The notes below the pieces were generated by a model. It did no database searches. It was not told the origin of the DNA and saw nothing but the letters and a program-made list of their open reading frames with translations. Below are positions 1-12,295 of a stretch of 64,000 nucleotides of DNA, piece after piece. Both the position numbers and the translations under genes were made by a program. Source of the stretch: Neostapfia colusana (lineage: Eukaryota > Streptophyta > Magnoliopsida > Poales > Poaceae). The stretch is taken from contig JASWHV010000011.1 of assembly GCA_030760725.1 (NCBI GenBank), positions 82,313,765 through 82,377,764 of the forward strand. Direction: 5' to 3'. How positions within the stretch are numbered: position 1 is the first letter of the stretch; the number at the start of each line of letters is the position of its first letter.

Positions 1-3000
1 ATGGATGGCCATCAGGGTCAAAATTGGGAAAGTCAGGAAAGTCGGTAAAACTCACGAACTTAGGTCACGAGCGGCCGCACGAAACCTTGACGGAATACAC
101 GTCCGGACGGTGCAACTTGTGCATGTGCGGAAGGCCATCTAGGTCAAAATTTGGAAAGTCAAGAAAACTCATGAACTCGGGTCCTAGGACGCCGGACTGG
201 ACCTTGCCGGAATACATGTTCGGTCAGTGCAACTGGAAGGTTTTACATGCGCGGATGGCTATCTGGGTTAAAATCCGGAAAGTTGGAATAGTCGGCAAAC
301 CTCACTAACTCAGGACCTTGACGGAATACACGTTCGGATGGTGTAACAAAATAGTTTTGCATGCGCGGATGGCTGTCCGGGTCGAAAACTGGAAAGTCGG
401 TAAAACTCACAAACTAGGATCCCGTGCGTCTGGACGGGACCTTGATGGAATACACGTTCGGGCAGTACAACTTGATCGTTTTGCATGCTCAGATGGCCAT
501 CTGGATTGAAATTGGGAAAGTAGGGAATGTCGGGAAAACTCGCGAACTCGGGTCCTGGGCGGACGGACAGGACCTTGACGGAATATAAGTTCGGACGGTA
601 CAACTTGATGGTTTTGAATGCATGGACGGTCATCGGTGTCAAAATTGGGAAATTCGAGAAATTCTGTAAAACTCACGAACTCGGGTCCCGGGCGGCCGGA
701 CGGAACCTTGACGGAATACACGTCCGGACGATGCAACTTGATGGTTTTGCATGCGCAGATTGCCATCTGGGTTAAAATTGAGAAAGTCAGGAAAGTCTGT
801 AAGGGCGCCCGGACAGAACCTTCACATAATACACGTCAGGACGATGCAACTTGATGGTTTTCATGCGCGGATGGCCATCACGGTCAAAATCGAGAAAGTC
901 GGGAAAGTCGTTAAAACTTACGAACTCTGCTCCCGGCGGCTGGACGGAACCTTGACGGAATACACGTCTGGATGGTGCAACTTGATGGTTTTGCATGAGC
1001 GGATGTCCATCTGGGTCAAAACCGAGAAAGTTGGGAAACTCTGTAAAACTCACAAACTTGGATCCCGGGCGGCCAGACAGGACCTTGACGGAATTTACGT
1101 TCGGACAGTGCAACTTGATGGTTTTGCATGCATAGATGGCCATCCGAGTCGAAATTGGGAAATTCGATAAAGTCTGTAAAACTCACGAACTCGGGTCCCT
1201 GGCCGTCGTACGGAACCTTGACGGAATACATGTCCGGACGGTGCAACTTGATGGTTTTGCGTGCTCGGATGGCCATCTGGGTCAAAAACGAGAAGGTAGG
1301 GAAAGTCGGCAAAACTCACTAACTCGGGTTCTGAGCGGCTGGATGAGACCTTGATGGAGTACACGTTCAGATGGTGTAACTAAATGGTTTGCATGCGCGG
1401 ATGGCAATCCGGGTAGAAATCTGGAAACTCGGTAGAACTCACAAACTAGGGTTCCCTGCGACTGGACGGGAGCTTGACGGAATACACGTTCGGACAGTGC
1501 AACTTGATGGTTTTGCATGCTCGGACAGCCATCTGGTTTGAAATTGGGAAAGTAGGGAAAGTCGAGAAAACTCACGAACTCGAGCCCCGGGGGGCTGGAC
1601 AGGACCTTGACGGAACATTCGTTCGGACAGTGCAACTTGATGGTTTTGCATGCACGGATGGCCATCGGGGTCAAAATTGTAATATTTTAGAAAGTCGGTA
1701 AAACTCACGAACTCGAGTCCCGGGCGGTCAGACGGAACCTTGACAGAATACATGTCCGGACGGTGCAACTTGATGGTTTTGCATGCACGGATGGCCATCT
1801 GGGTCAAAATCGGGAAAGTCTGTAAAACTCACGAACTCAGGTCCCGGGTGGTCGGACGGAACCTTGACGGAATACACGTTCGGATGGTGCAACTTGATGG
1901 TTTTGCGTGCGGGGATGGCCATCAGGGTCAAAATAAAGAAAGTCATGAAACTCGGTAAAACTCACGAACTCAGGTCCCAGGCGACCGGACGGAACCTTGA
2001 CAGAATACATGTCCATACGGTGAAACTTGATGGTTTTGCAGCCGCGGATATCCATTTGGGTCATAACTAAGAAAGTCGAGAAACTTTGTAAAACTCACAA
2101 ACTTGGATCCCAAGCGGCCGGACAGGACCTTGACGGAATTTACATCCGAACGGTGCAACTGGATGGTTTTGCATGCATAGATGGCCATACGGGTCAAATG
2201 GGAAATTCGAGAAAGTCTGTAAAACTCACGAACTTGGGTCCCGGGCAGCCGGACGGAACCTTGATGGAATACATGTCCGGACGGTGCAACTTCATGGTTT
2301 TGCACGCGCGGATGGCTATCTGGGCCATAATTGAGAAAGTCGGGAAAGTCTACAAAACTCACAAAATCAGGTCCCGGGCGGCCAGACAGAATCTTCACGG
2401 AATACACGTCCGAACAGTGCAACTTGCTGGGTTTCATGCGCAGATGGCCATCAGGGTCAAAATCGAGAAAATTGGGAAAGTCGATAAAACTCACGAACTC
2501 GGGTTCCGGGCGGCCGGATGGAACCTTGACGGAATACACGTCTGGACGATGCAACTTGATGGTTTTGCATGCGCGGATATCCAACTGGGTCAAAACCGAA
2601 AAAGTCGGGAAACTCTGTAAAACTCACAAACTCGGATCCCGGTCGGCCGGACAGGAACTTGACGGAATTTACGTTCGGACGGTGCAACTTGATGGTTTTG
2701 CATGCATAGATAGCCATCCGGGTCGAAATTCAGAAATTCGATAAAGTCTATAAAACTCACGAACTCAGGTCCCGAGCGGCCGGACGGAAACTTGACGGAA
2801 TATACGTCCGGACGGTGCAACTTGATGGTTTTGCTTGCGCGGATGGCCATCTAGGTCAAAATCGAGAAAGTCGGGAATGTCGATAAAACTCACGAACTCA
2901 GGTAGGGCTGCGTGATGGAACCTTTACGGAATACACATTCGGACGGTGCAACTTGATGGTTTTGCATGCGCGAACGGCCATCTAGGTCAAAATCGAGAAA

Positions 3001-6000
3001 GTCGGAAAAGTCGGTAAAACTCACGAACACGGGTCACGAGCGGCCGGACGGAACCTTGACGGAATACTCGTCCGGACGGTACAACTTGATGGTTTTGCAT
3101 GCGCAGATGTCCATCTGGGCCAAAACCGAGAAAGTCGGGAAACTCTATAAAACTCACAAACTTGGATCCCAGGCGGTCGGACAGGACATTGACGGAATAT
3201 ACGTTCGGACGGTGCAACTTGATGGTTTTGCATGCGTAGATGGCCATCCGGGTAAAGATTTGGAAATTCAAGAAAGTCTATTAAACTCAGGAACTCGGGT
3301 CCCGGATGGTCGGGCGGAACCTTGACGGAATACACGTCCGGACGATGCAACTTGATGGTTTTGCGTAAGCGGAAGGCCATCCGGGTCAAAATATGGAAAG
3401 TCGGTAAAACTCACAAACTCTTTGTCCCATGCGACTGGACGGGACCTTGATGAGATATACATTCGGACGATGCAACTTGATGGTTTTGCATGCTCTTATG
3501 GCAATCTTGGTTGAAATAGGGAAGGTCGGGAAAACTCACGAACTCAGGTCCTGAGCAGCCGGACAGGACCTTGATGGAATATACATTCATACGGTGTAAC
3601 TTAAAGGTTTTGCATGCATGGATGGCCATCAGGGTCGAAATTGGGAAAGTCGAGAAAGTCGGTAAAACTCACGAACTCGGGTCCCGGGCGGCCGGACGAA
3701 ACCTCGATGGAATACACGTCCGGACGGTGCAACTTGATGATTTTGCACGCGCGGATGGCTATCTCGGTCAAAATCAAGAAAGTCGAGAAAGTCTGTAAAA
3801 CTCACGAACTCGGGTCCCGGGCGACCGGACGAAACCTTGATGGAATACACGTCCGGACGGTGCAACTTGATGGTTTTGCAAGCGCGGATGGTCATATGGG
3901 TCAAAATTGAGAAAGTCGGGAAAGTCTGTAAAACTCACGAACTCGGGTCCCGGGAGGCCGTACGGAACCTTGGCGGAATACACCTCCGGACAGTGCAACT
4001 TGATGGTTTTGCATGCGAGGATGGCCATCTAGGTTGAAATTTGAAAAGTCAAGAAAACTCATGAACTCGGGACCTGGGACGCCGGACTAGACCTTGCCGG
4101 AATACACGTTCGGATGTACAACTGGAAGGTTTTGCATGCGCTGATGGCTATCTGGGTCAAAATCCGGAAAGTTCGGATAGTCGGCAAAACTCACTAACTC
4201 GGGTCCCGAGCGGCTGGACGGGACCTTGACGGAATACACGTTCGGATGGTGCAACTAAATGGTTTTGCATGCGCGGATGGCCATCTGGGTCGAAATCTGG
4301 AAAGTCGGTAAAACTCACAAACTAGGGTCCCGTGTGTCTGCACGGGGCCTTGTTGGTTTTGCATGCTCGGATGGCCATCTGGGTTGATATTGGGAAAGTA
4401 GGGAATGTCGGGAAAACTCACGAACTCGGGTCCCGGGCGGCCGGACAGGACCTTGACGGAATATAAGTTCGGACGGTGCAACTTGATGGTTTTGCATCCA
4501 TAAATGGCCATCGGAGTCAAAATTGGGAAATTTAAGAAATTCTGCAAAACTCACGAACTCGGGTCCCGGGTGGCCGGGCAGAACTTGACGGAATAAACGT
4601 CCGGACAGTGCAACTTATTAGTTTTGCATGCGCGGATGGCCATATGGGTCAAAATCGAGAAAGTTGGGAAAGTCTGTACAACTCACGAACTCAGGTCCCG
4701 GGCGGTCGGACGGAACCTTCACAGAATACACGTCCAGATGGAGCAACTTGATGGTTTTCATGCGCGGATGGCCATCAGCGTAAAAATCGAGAAAGTCGGG
4801 AAAGTGGGTAAAACTTACGAACTCGGGTCCCGGGCGTCCGGACGAAACCTTGACGGAATACACGTCCGGACGGTGCAAGTTGATGGTTTTGCATGCACGG
4901 ATGCCCATCTTGGTCAAAATCGAGAAAGTCAAGAAAACTCACTAACTTGGGTCCTGAGCGGCTGGACGGGATCTTGACGGACTACACGTTCGGATGATGC
5001 AACTAAATGGTTTGCATGCACGGATGGTCATCCGGGTCGAAATTCGGACAGGACCTTGATGGAATATATGTTCGGACGGTGCAACTTGATGGTTTTGCAT
5101 GCATGCATGGCCATCGGGGTCAAAATTGTGAAATTCGAGAAAGTCGGTAAAACTCACGAATTCGAGTCTCGGGGCGGCCGGACGGAACCTTGACGGAATA
5201 CACGTTTGAACGGTGCAACTTGATGGTTTTCCATGCGCGGATGTCCATCCGGGTCATAACTAAGAAAGTGTGGAAACTCTGTAAAACTCACAAACTTGGA
5301 TCCCGGGCGGCCAGACAATACCTTAACAGAATATACGTTCGGACGGTGCAACTTGATGGTTTTGCATGCATAGATGGCCATCCGGGTCAAAATTGGGAAG
5401 GAAAGTCTGTAATGTAAAACTCACGAACTTGTGTCCCGGGCGGCCAGATGAAACCTTGATGGAATACACGTCCGGACGGTGCAATTTGATGGTTTTGCAT
5501 TCGCAGATGGCTCTCTGGGTCAAAATTGAGAAAGTCAGGAACCTTGATGGAATACACATCCAGACGGCGCAACTTGATGGTTTTGCATGCGCGAATGTCC
5601 ATCTGGGTCAAAATCGAGAAAGTCGGAAAACTCTGTAAAACTCACAAAGTTTGATCCCGGGCGGCCGAAAAGGACCTTGATGGAATATACGTTCTGATGG
5701 TGCAACCTAATGGTTCTGCATGAGTGGATGGTCATCTGGGTAAAAATTGGGAAATTCGAGAAAGTCGGTAAAACTCACAAACTCGGGTCCCGGGCGGCCG
5801 GACGTACCTTGACAGAATACACCTCCGGACGATGCAACTTGATGGTTTTGCATGCGCGGAAGGCCATCGAGGTTGAAATTTGGAAAGCCAAGAAAACTCA
5901 TAAACTCGGGTCCTGGGACGCCGGACTGGACCTTGCCTGAATACACGTTCGGATGGTGCAACTGAAAGGTTTTGCATGCGCAGATAGCTATCTGGGTCAA

Positions 6001-6280
6001 AATACGGAAAGTTGGGATAGTCGGCAAAACTCACTAACTCGGGTCACGAGCAGCTGGACAGGACCTTGACGGAATATATGTTCGGACGGTGCAACATGAT
6101 GGTTTTGCATGCATGGATGGCCATTGGGGTCAAAATTGCAAATTCTATAAAGTCGGTAAAATCACGAACTTGAGTCCCGGGCGGCCAGACAGAACCTTGA
6201 TGGAATACATGTCCGCACGGTGTAACTTGATGGTTTTGCATGCACGTATGGCCATCTGGGTCAAAATCGGGAAAGTCAGA

Positions 6281-6292
6281 AAAGTGTGTAAA
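6281..6292. other. Empty site corresponding to element D insertion
   Basis: Around 6281 the array reads AAAGTGTGTAAAACTCACG uninterrupted. In copy 2 the aligned monomer reads AAAGTCTA, then element D, then GTCTATAAAACTCATG. This position is therefore the unoccupied counterpart of D's target, and D arrived after the 17-kb duplication. Confidence 0.8.
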
Positions 6293-7684
6293 ACTCACGA
6301 ACTCAGGTGCCGTGTGACCGGACGGAACCTTAACGGAATACACATCCATATGGTGCAACTTGATGGTTTTGCATGCGCTGATGGCCATCAAGGTCAAAAT
6401 AAAGAAAGTCGGGAAAGTCGGTAAAACTCACGAAATAGGGTCCCAGGCGGCCGGATGGAACCTTGACGGAATACACGTCCAGAAGGTGCAACTTGATGGT
6501 TTTGCATGCATGGATGTCCATCTGGGTCATAACTAAGAAAGTCGGGAAACTCTATAAAACTCACAAACTTGGATCCCGGGCGGCCAAACAAGACCTTGAC
6601 GGAATTTTTACGTTCGGACGGTGCAACTTGATGGTTTTGCATGCATAGATGGCATCCGGGTCAAAATTGGGAAATTCGAGAGAGTCCGTAAAACTCACGA
6701 ACTCAGGTTCCGGGCGGCCTGACGGAACCTTGATGGAATACACGTCCAGACGGTGCAACTTGATGGTTTTATATGCGCAGATGGCTCTTTGGGTCAAAAT
6801 CGAGAAAGTCGGGAAAATCTGTAAAACTCACGAACTCGGGTCCTCGGCCGCCGAACGGAACCTTGATCGAATACACGTCCTGACGGTGCAACTTGATAGT
6901 TTTGCATGCGCAGATGTCCATCTGGGTCAAAATAAAGAAAGTCAGGAAACTCTGTAAAACTCACAAAGTTGCATCCTGGGCGGCCGGAAAGGACCTTGAC
7001 GGAATATACGTTTTGATAGTGCAACATGATGGTTTTGCATGCATGGATGGCAATCGGGATAATAATTGGGAAATTTGAGAAAGTCGGTAAAACTCACGAA
7101 CTCGGGTCCCGGGCGGCCGGACGAAACATTGACGGAATACACCTCCCGACGGTGCAACTTGATTGTTTTGCATGCGCGGAAGGCCATCTAGGTCGAGATT
7201 TGAAAAGTCAAGAAAACTCATAAACTCGGGTCCTCGGAAGCCGGATTGGACCTTGCCGGAATACACGTTCGGATGGTGCAACTGGAAGGTTTTGCATGCG
7301 CGGATGGCTATCTGGAAAGTTGGGATAGTCGGAAAAACTCACTCGGGTCCCAAGCGGCTGGATGGGACCTTGACGGAATACACGTTTGGATGGTGCAACT
7401 AGGTTTTGCATGCGCGGATGACCATCCGGGTCGAAATCTGAAAAGTCGGTAAAACTCACAAACTAGGTTCTCGTGCGACTGGACGGGACCTTGACGGAAT
7501 ACACATTTGGACAGTGCAACTCGATGGTTTTGCATGCTCGGATGGCCATCTGGGTTGAGAATGGGAAAGTAGGGAATGTCGGGAAAACTCACGAACTCCG
7601 GTCCCGAGCGGCCGGACAGGACCTTGACAGAATATAGGTTCGGATGGTGCAACTTGATGGTTTTGCATGCATGGATGGACATCG

Positions 7685-7689
7685 GGTTC
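7685..7689. repeat. Target-site duplication of element C (left)
   Basis: GGTTC, one mismatch to the right copy GGGTC. The empty site in HOR copy 2 shows that GGGTC is ancestral. Confidence 0.85.
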
Positions 7690-7987
7690 TGTCGAAGTGT
7701 GTGGTCGACACTTCCCCCGGATCTGCTCTGGGCAGCTCTCGGAGGTTCTTTTTCGGAGGGGCTAGACACTTGCGGAGAGCTTTAGCGTTAGGGACGAGTG
7801 AGAGAGAAGCTTGACACGGCGAGTTTTACGTGGTTCAGGCCACCGGAGCGTAAAATCCTACGTCCACGGTGAGCAGTGTCCCTGTATTGCTTGATGCTCA
7901 GAACCGGAGTCCTGAGCTTGAGGGTGAGTGATGTCTAGGGTGCGAGTTCACAGAGTTCAAACCCTTGCTAACGTTGCCTACCCAAGA

Positions 7988-7995
7988 CTTTTATA
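7988..7995 (-). promoter_or_regulatory. TATA box in element C left LTR
   Basis: CTTTTATA on the plus strand is TATAAAAG on the minus strand. It is the counterpart of the box in the intact right LTR. Confidence 0.6.
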
Positions 7996-8171
7996 GTCCA
8001 AGGCTCGGGCGGCTTACAAGGTGGGCCCGGGACCCGACAGGTGGTCCCGGGGAGATTGCCTGCCATCTACCGTATCTGCAGTTACGCCGGTAGTTGTCTC
8101 TGGCGAGGGCTTCCGAGTCTTCGTTCTGCCGTCCTGCCCATGCCAAAAGCTAGTCGTAGTGGTTGATGATG

Positions 8172-8176
8172 GCAGG
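8172..8176. repeat. Target-site duplication of element A (left)
   Basis: GCAGG, identical to 15774-15778. Confidence 0.92.
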
Positions 8177-9166
8177 TGATCCGGACATCGCTACCGTTGA
8201 TACAACCACAACACCAGCCCATTCACCACTCTCAGCTAATCAAGGTCCAATGACATGCGCTCGTGCACGTCAACTTAATTATCAGGTGAATTCATTCCTG
8301 GCTGTTCAAAGTAATTATCCTTCAAATGGGAACCTATTAAAGCCTTGTGATGACCTTGTTATTATTAGGTGCTTGGAAATTGATGCAGCTAGGAGTGATG
8401 GAGGGATTAATGCAATAAAGGCTGCTCCACCCGAGGGGAAATCTTGAGACTGGAGCCATGTAATAAAGAGAGATTTAGACAAATAAGGAAAGGAATAAGG
8501 GAAATCTCGTCCAACTTTGCTGCTGGACGAAATTCCCTCTTTCTTCCCCCATTTAAACATAGATGTGCTATAATAAGGAAAGAAATAAAGGAAATCATAT
8601 CCTGCCTTGCTGCTGGATGGTAGTCTATCACAGAAAAAGGAAGGGAATAAGGGAGATCACGTCCTACCTTTGTTGCGAGACGAATTTCCCTCGTCCCTCC
8701 CCTATTTAAGTAGTCCAAGAGCTCCTTAACAGGGCGGGTTTTGTTTTCTGTAAGTTTAGCCATTGCTACTTCCTTGTAACGCAAGTGTCGACGAGACCTT
8801 CCGATTACTTGAATCAGAACCCCAACTTTTTCACAACCGTGAGTGTTTGTTTGTTATCTTGTTCTTGCTTGTTCTTCGATTGCTTGTAGGTTCAAGGCTG
8901 TTCTTGGCATGGCAAGTACAGCAACAACAGGAGCCGGTGTAACTATCGCTAAGGCGCAGCATCTTTGTGGTTGTTGTAGTCGGGTAGCACAACGTCAACC
9001 TCCACCGAAATCGTAGTTACCAGGAGACGGTGTAACTGTCACTCAAGGCGCCACACCATTCTGGTTGTGGTAGTCGGGCAGCCAACGTCGGCCTCCACCA
9101 AATTCGTTCATTACCAACATCTCTCATCGAAAGATAGGGCGTCCCCCGTACCCGTTGGGTTCATCA
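8177..9166 (+). repeat. Element A 5' LTR
   Basis: Matches the 3' LTR at 14755-15773 throughout. It is 990 bp against 1019 bp because about 30 bp near 8618 are missing between two short ATGG repeats. It starts TGATCCGGACATCG and ends GGGTTCATCA. Confidence 0.92.
8703..8709 (+). promoter_or_regulatory. TATA-like box in element A 5' LTR
   Basis: TATTTAA within CCCCTATTTAAGTAGTCC, about 525 bp into the LTR. The same sequence is in the 3' LTR and in both LTRs of element B. It is a probable retroelement promoter box. Confidence 0.5.
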
Positions 9167-9168
9167 AG

Positions 9169-9185
9169 TGGTATCAGATTTCAGG
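9169..9185 (+). promoter_or_regulatory. Primer binding site of element A
   Basis: TGGTATCAGATTTCAGG begins two bases after the 5' LTR. Its first ten bases match the usual plant site complementary to initiator-methionine tRNA. Confidence 0.85.
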
Positions 9186-10016
9186 TTGCTCGGTGAGAGA
9201 TTTCCTTCTCCTTGTTCTTCATTTACCTACGGTCCACTTTTGCCTACAAAAGTTCGCTCTAAAAAAAATTCTAAAAACACTTTGAGCCTTTTGTTTGGCT
9301 ACTTAGCTCTCGACTTGTTGAATTCATGGTTGCCTTTTTGTGTCAAGTTGCTGGTCCTAAGTTTCTCACCGCTAGAGTTTTGAGTTCGTGCCACTTTGTT
9401 CTCAGTCCATTTCCATTATCTACCCAAAGTTGAGAAAAAAGGCAAGTGCAAAAGAAAAGCTGCACGGATCAGCAAGAAAAAGGCACATGCAAAAAGAAAA
9501 GCCGCACTGATTACAATCACAAAAAAAAGTTTCTAAGTACAAAAAAAAGAGAGACAATTTGTGTAACATTTGTTTCATGTTTCGAAGTTCAACTTGCTGT
9601 TTTCAACGTTGTTGAAACACAACGGATCGGGCTGTTCGAACTTCCCTACCATAGTAATCCAACGTCACGTGGAGTTACGGCTCACGTCTCTAGTAAGGTT
9701 TGAGCTAGAACCAGCACAATACCATCGTGGAACGTTTATTCAACTTGTTGTGACTAATGTGGTACTAGCTGCTCCTTTGCACAAATTGTGTCTAGCAGCC
9801 ACCTACAGCTCCACAAAATTGTCTACGACACCATAAGGTTGTGCTGGCAGCCACCGTTTGTTGTTGTTCTTGCTGATTGCCGGCGCCTCCTGCATCGCAT
9901 GGTAAGAACTTGTAAGACCTTGATTTCTTGCTAGTGAGGAATTGTGCTGTCCTACCATCTCTTAGCAACTGTTATGATTAATCTGCTTGCTGTTGTATTT
10001 CTTTTCTTTACTAACC
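9186..10016 (+). other. Untranslated leader of element A
   Basis: Non-coding leader of 831 bases between the primer site and gag. It includes an A-rich stretch near 9430-9560 where short AAAAAG-type motifs recur. Element B has a closely similar leader. I see no gene in it. Confidence 0.7.
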
Positions 10017-11315
10017 ATGTCAGCTGATGCGAATGAGACATATCCACATTCACCACGTACGAGGGGCATCATTCAGCATTTCGAACGCCAAGTAAAGCTA
10101 CACATAGATGCTCTCAATGAGGATATTCAAGTCACCAATGAACGCATTGGTCAATTAGAGTCGACGCAGATTTGCACCAACACCAAACTGACCACATTAG
10201 AAAGCACTGCTGGGGCTATTAACACTTCTCTTGCAGCAATCATTGAGCGATTGGAGAGGATGGAACAGGTTGGACGCGAAGAGGGGCAAAGACGTGTTGA
10301 TGACAGCCACGACTCCATTGGCAGTGCTGCAAGATATGACGAGGCGGAGTATTCGGCGGATACCGAGCTTGATGATGGACCTTTCAGGTATCGACGGCAG
10401 CCACATCGCGACCATCGTGGTATGGGTGGTCGAGCTCAACGACGCGAGGTACGTGACAATGACGATTCCCTACGCAATATTAAATTCTCCATACCACCTT
10501 TTGATGGTAAATATAATCCGGATGCATATCTGTCTTGGGAATTATCAGTAGATTAAAAATTTGCATGCCATGATTTCCCTTATGATAAAAAGGTTAGAGC
10601 TGCCACTAGTGAATTCACTGACTTTACTTCTGTTTGGTGGCATGAATATCAAACTAAAAATCCAGCTACCGTACCACAAACTTGGAATGCTTTGAAACGA
10701 ATCATGCATCGTCGTTTTGTTCCTTCCTATCATGCTCGTGACCTGTTGCATAAATTACAACAACTTAGGCAAGGCAACAAATCTGTTAAGGAATACTATC
10801 AAGAACTTAAAATAGGCATGATGCGTTGTGGCCTAGTTGAAAATGAAGAGGCTGCAATGACTAGGTTTATGGGTGGTTTAACAAGAGAAATTCAGGACAT
10901 ATTGGCTTATAAGGAATACACTAACGTCACTCGATTATTCCATTTTGCTTGTAAGGCTGAAAGAGAAGTGCAGGGACGACGTACAAGAACTAACATTTCT
11001 GCAAGTCGAACTACCTCATGGCAATTCCGCTCAAGTGCTGCTGGTACTAAGCATGATTCTCCAGACGATACTTCCAATGGGTTGCCCCGGACTACATCAA
11101 AATCAGCACCTTCGCGTGCAATCGAGACAACAAAAGGATCCACCCAAGTTGCAGCCAACACTTCTTCTTCCATTGCTTCTACCGGGAGAACAAAAAACAT
11201 TCAATGCCTCCAGTGCAAGGGTTTTGGGCACCTACGAAGGGACTGCCCAAGCAAGCGTGTGCTGGTTGTACGAGAAAATAGTGAGTACTCATCCGCTAGT
11301 GATTTAGATAATTAA
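10017..11315 (+). pseudogene. gag: Element A gag (Gag polyprotein, two nonsense codons)
   Basis: Gag packages the element RNA. The preferred start is the ATG at 10017 (MSADANE), ten codons inside a longer open frame, because element B shows the same start. A coiled-coil-like N-terminal stretch is followed by an acidic/Arg-rich linker and a conserved Gag core with a WW and RRFVPSYH-like signature. A CCHC zinc knuckle (C-X2-C-X4-H-X4-C) lies at 11205-11246. Comparison with element B shows a CAA-to-TAA stop at 10554-10556 and a GAA-to-TAA stop at 11313-11315; the frame is otherwise kept across both. The product would be truncated before the Gag core. Confidence 0.88.
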
Positions 11316-12295
11316 ACATATGCCATGCTTGCTGCACAAGAAGCAGGAACGAAGAATGATGATGAAGAGCACATTGGGGCTGATCATGCTGCCCACTATG
11401 AGAGTCTTGTTGTGAGGCGTGTCTTGAGTGCCCAAATGATCAAAGCTGAACAGAACCGGCGACACAATCTATTCCAAACTAAGTGTGTAGTTTTGGAACG
11501 ATCGTGTCGCATTATTATTGATGGAGGAAGCTGCAATAATTTAGCAAGTGCTACCATGGTAGAAAAGTTTGGGATGACAACACTCCCACATCCACATCCC
11601 TACTACATCCAATGGTTCAACGACAGTGGTAAGCTTAAGATAACACGTCTAGTTCGTGTCGAATTTATAATTGGTTCCTACCATGATTACATTGATTGTG
11701 ATGTGGTACCTATGCAAGCTTGTTCTATGCTATTTGGTCGACATTGGCAATTTGATAAAGATACATTACATCATGGTAAATCAAATCAATACTCTTTCAT
11801 GCATCATGAGAAGAAACTTTTTTGCACCCGATGTCCCCTGATGCTATTTTGAAGGATGACATTGCTAGAGCTTGCAAAGAGAAAAATAAGAAATCTGCTG
11901 AAAATGAAAATTCAGATGTCGTGAAGAAATCGATACAGCCTAAGACTGACAATTCCAAATCTGCTCATATGAAGAAGAATGAAATAAAATTAAAGAGCAC
12001 TTGTTTTTTTGCTTCCAAATCTAATTTGTTTGAATTAAAAAGTGATACTGCAATCTGCTATGTGTTTATTTGCAAAGAAGTTTTGTTCTCACTTCACGAC
12101 ACACCATGTGCTTTGCCTCCTTCTATAACTAAGCTTTTGCAGGAATACGATGATGTGTTTCCACAAGAGGTACCAGCCGGGCTGCCACCATTGAGAGGGA
12201 TTGAGCATCAGATTGACCTCATCCCTGGGGCTTCTTTGCCCAACCGAGCACCATACAGGACCAATCCGGAGGAGACTAAGAAGATTCAGCGGTAA
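11316..12295 (+). pseudogene. pro: Element A protease and linker to RT (frameshifted)
   Basis: Retroviral-type aspartic protease that would cleave Gag-Pol. The active-site strand reads IIIDGGSC with the Asp codon at 11520-11522. The D-G-G form, rather than D-S/T-G, is shared with element B and is, as I recall, usual in this branch of plant gypsy elements, so it is not a mutation. Near 11818 one base is missing relative to B (ACTTTTTTGC against ACTTGTTTTGC), which shifts the frame. The charged linker then continues from 11822 and ends in a TAA at 12293-12295 where B has a Gln codon. Confidence 0.82.

Larger units (their letters stand above)
1..7689. repeat. Satellite array, block 1
   Basis: Head-to-tail satellite monomers fill this block. 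Each has the same landmarks in order: an ACCTTGACGGAATACACG box, GTCCGGACGGTGCAACTTGA, TTTTGCATGC, a GATGGCCATCTGGGTC box, one or two GAAAGTCGG motifs, AAAACTCACGAACTCGGG and TCCCGGGCGGCCGG. Successive TCCCGGG anchors at 3682, 3815 and 3948 are 133 bp apart, while units with a single GAAAGTCGG motif are about 124 bp. Monomers diverge by substitutions and small indels, so this is an old array rather than a freshly amplified one. The block ends where element C inserted, and the array resumes at 31390. I do not recognise the satellite family. It does not look like the maize CentC or rice CentO satellites as I know them. Confidence 0.96.
7690..8176 (-). mobile_element. Element C left (3') LTR, fragment 1
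   Basis: Starts TGTCGAAGTGTGTGGTCGAC and matches the right LTR from 30201 (TGTTGAAGTGTGTGGTCGAC). It carries the terminal part of the LTR as read on the minus strand. It is cut at 8176 by element A, whose GCAGG target copy forms its last five bases. A TATAAAAG box lies on the minus strand at 7988-7995. Confidence 0.9.

Noticed and set aside
24..7670. Many overlapping open frames of 60-207 codons on both strands in the satellite, also in 31400-47000 and 59640-64000
   Set aside because: They repeat the same few peptides, shift frame with every monomer and occur equally on both strands, which is the signature of tandem DNA with few stops. No domain is visible.
1..7689. CRISPR-like array of repeats
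   Set aside because: Units are 124-133 bp, directly adjacent and homologous over their whole length, with no unique spacers; the context is a plant genome.
8163..8447. Frame of 94 codons at the start of element A as a separate gene
   Set aside because: It is the 5' LTR copy of the integrase tail encoded by the 3' LTR, cut off from the rest of pol, so it is not a gene by itself.
9430..9560. A-rich stretch in the element A leader as a poly(A) tail of an inserted retrosequence
   Set aside because: The same stretch is in element B's leader at the equivalent position, so it belongs to the family and is not an insertion.
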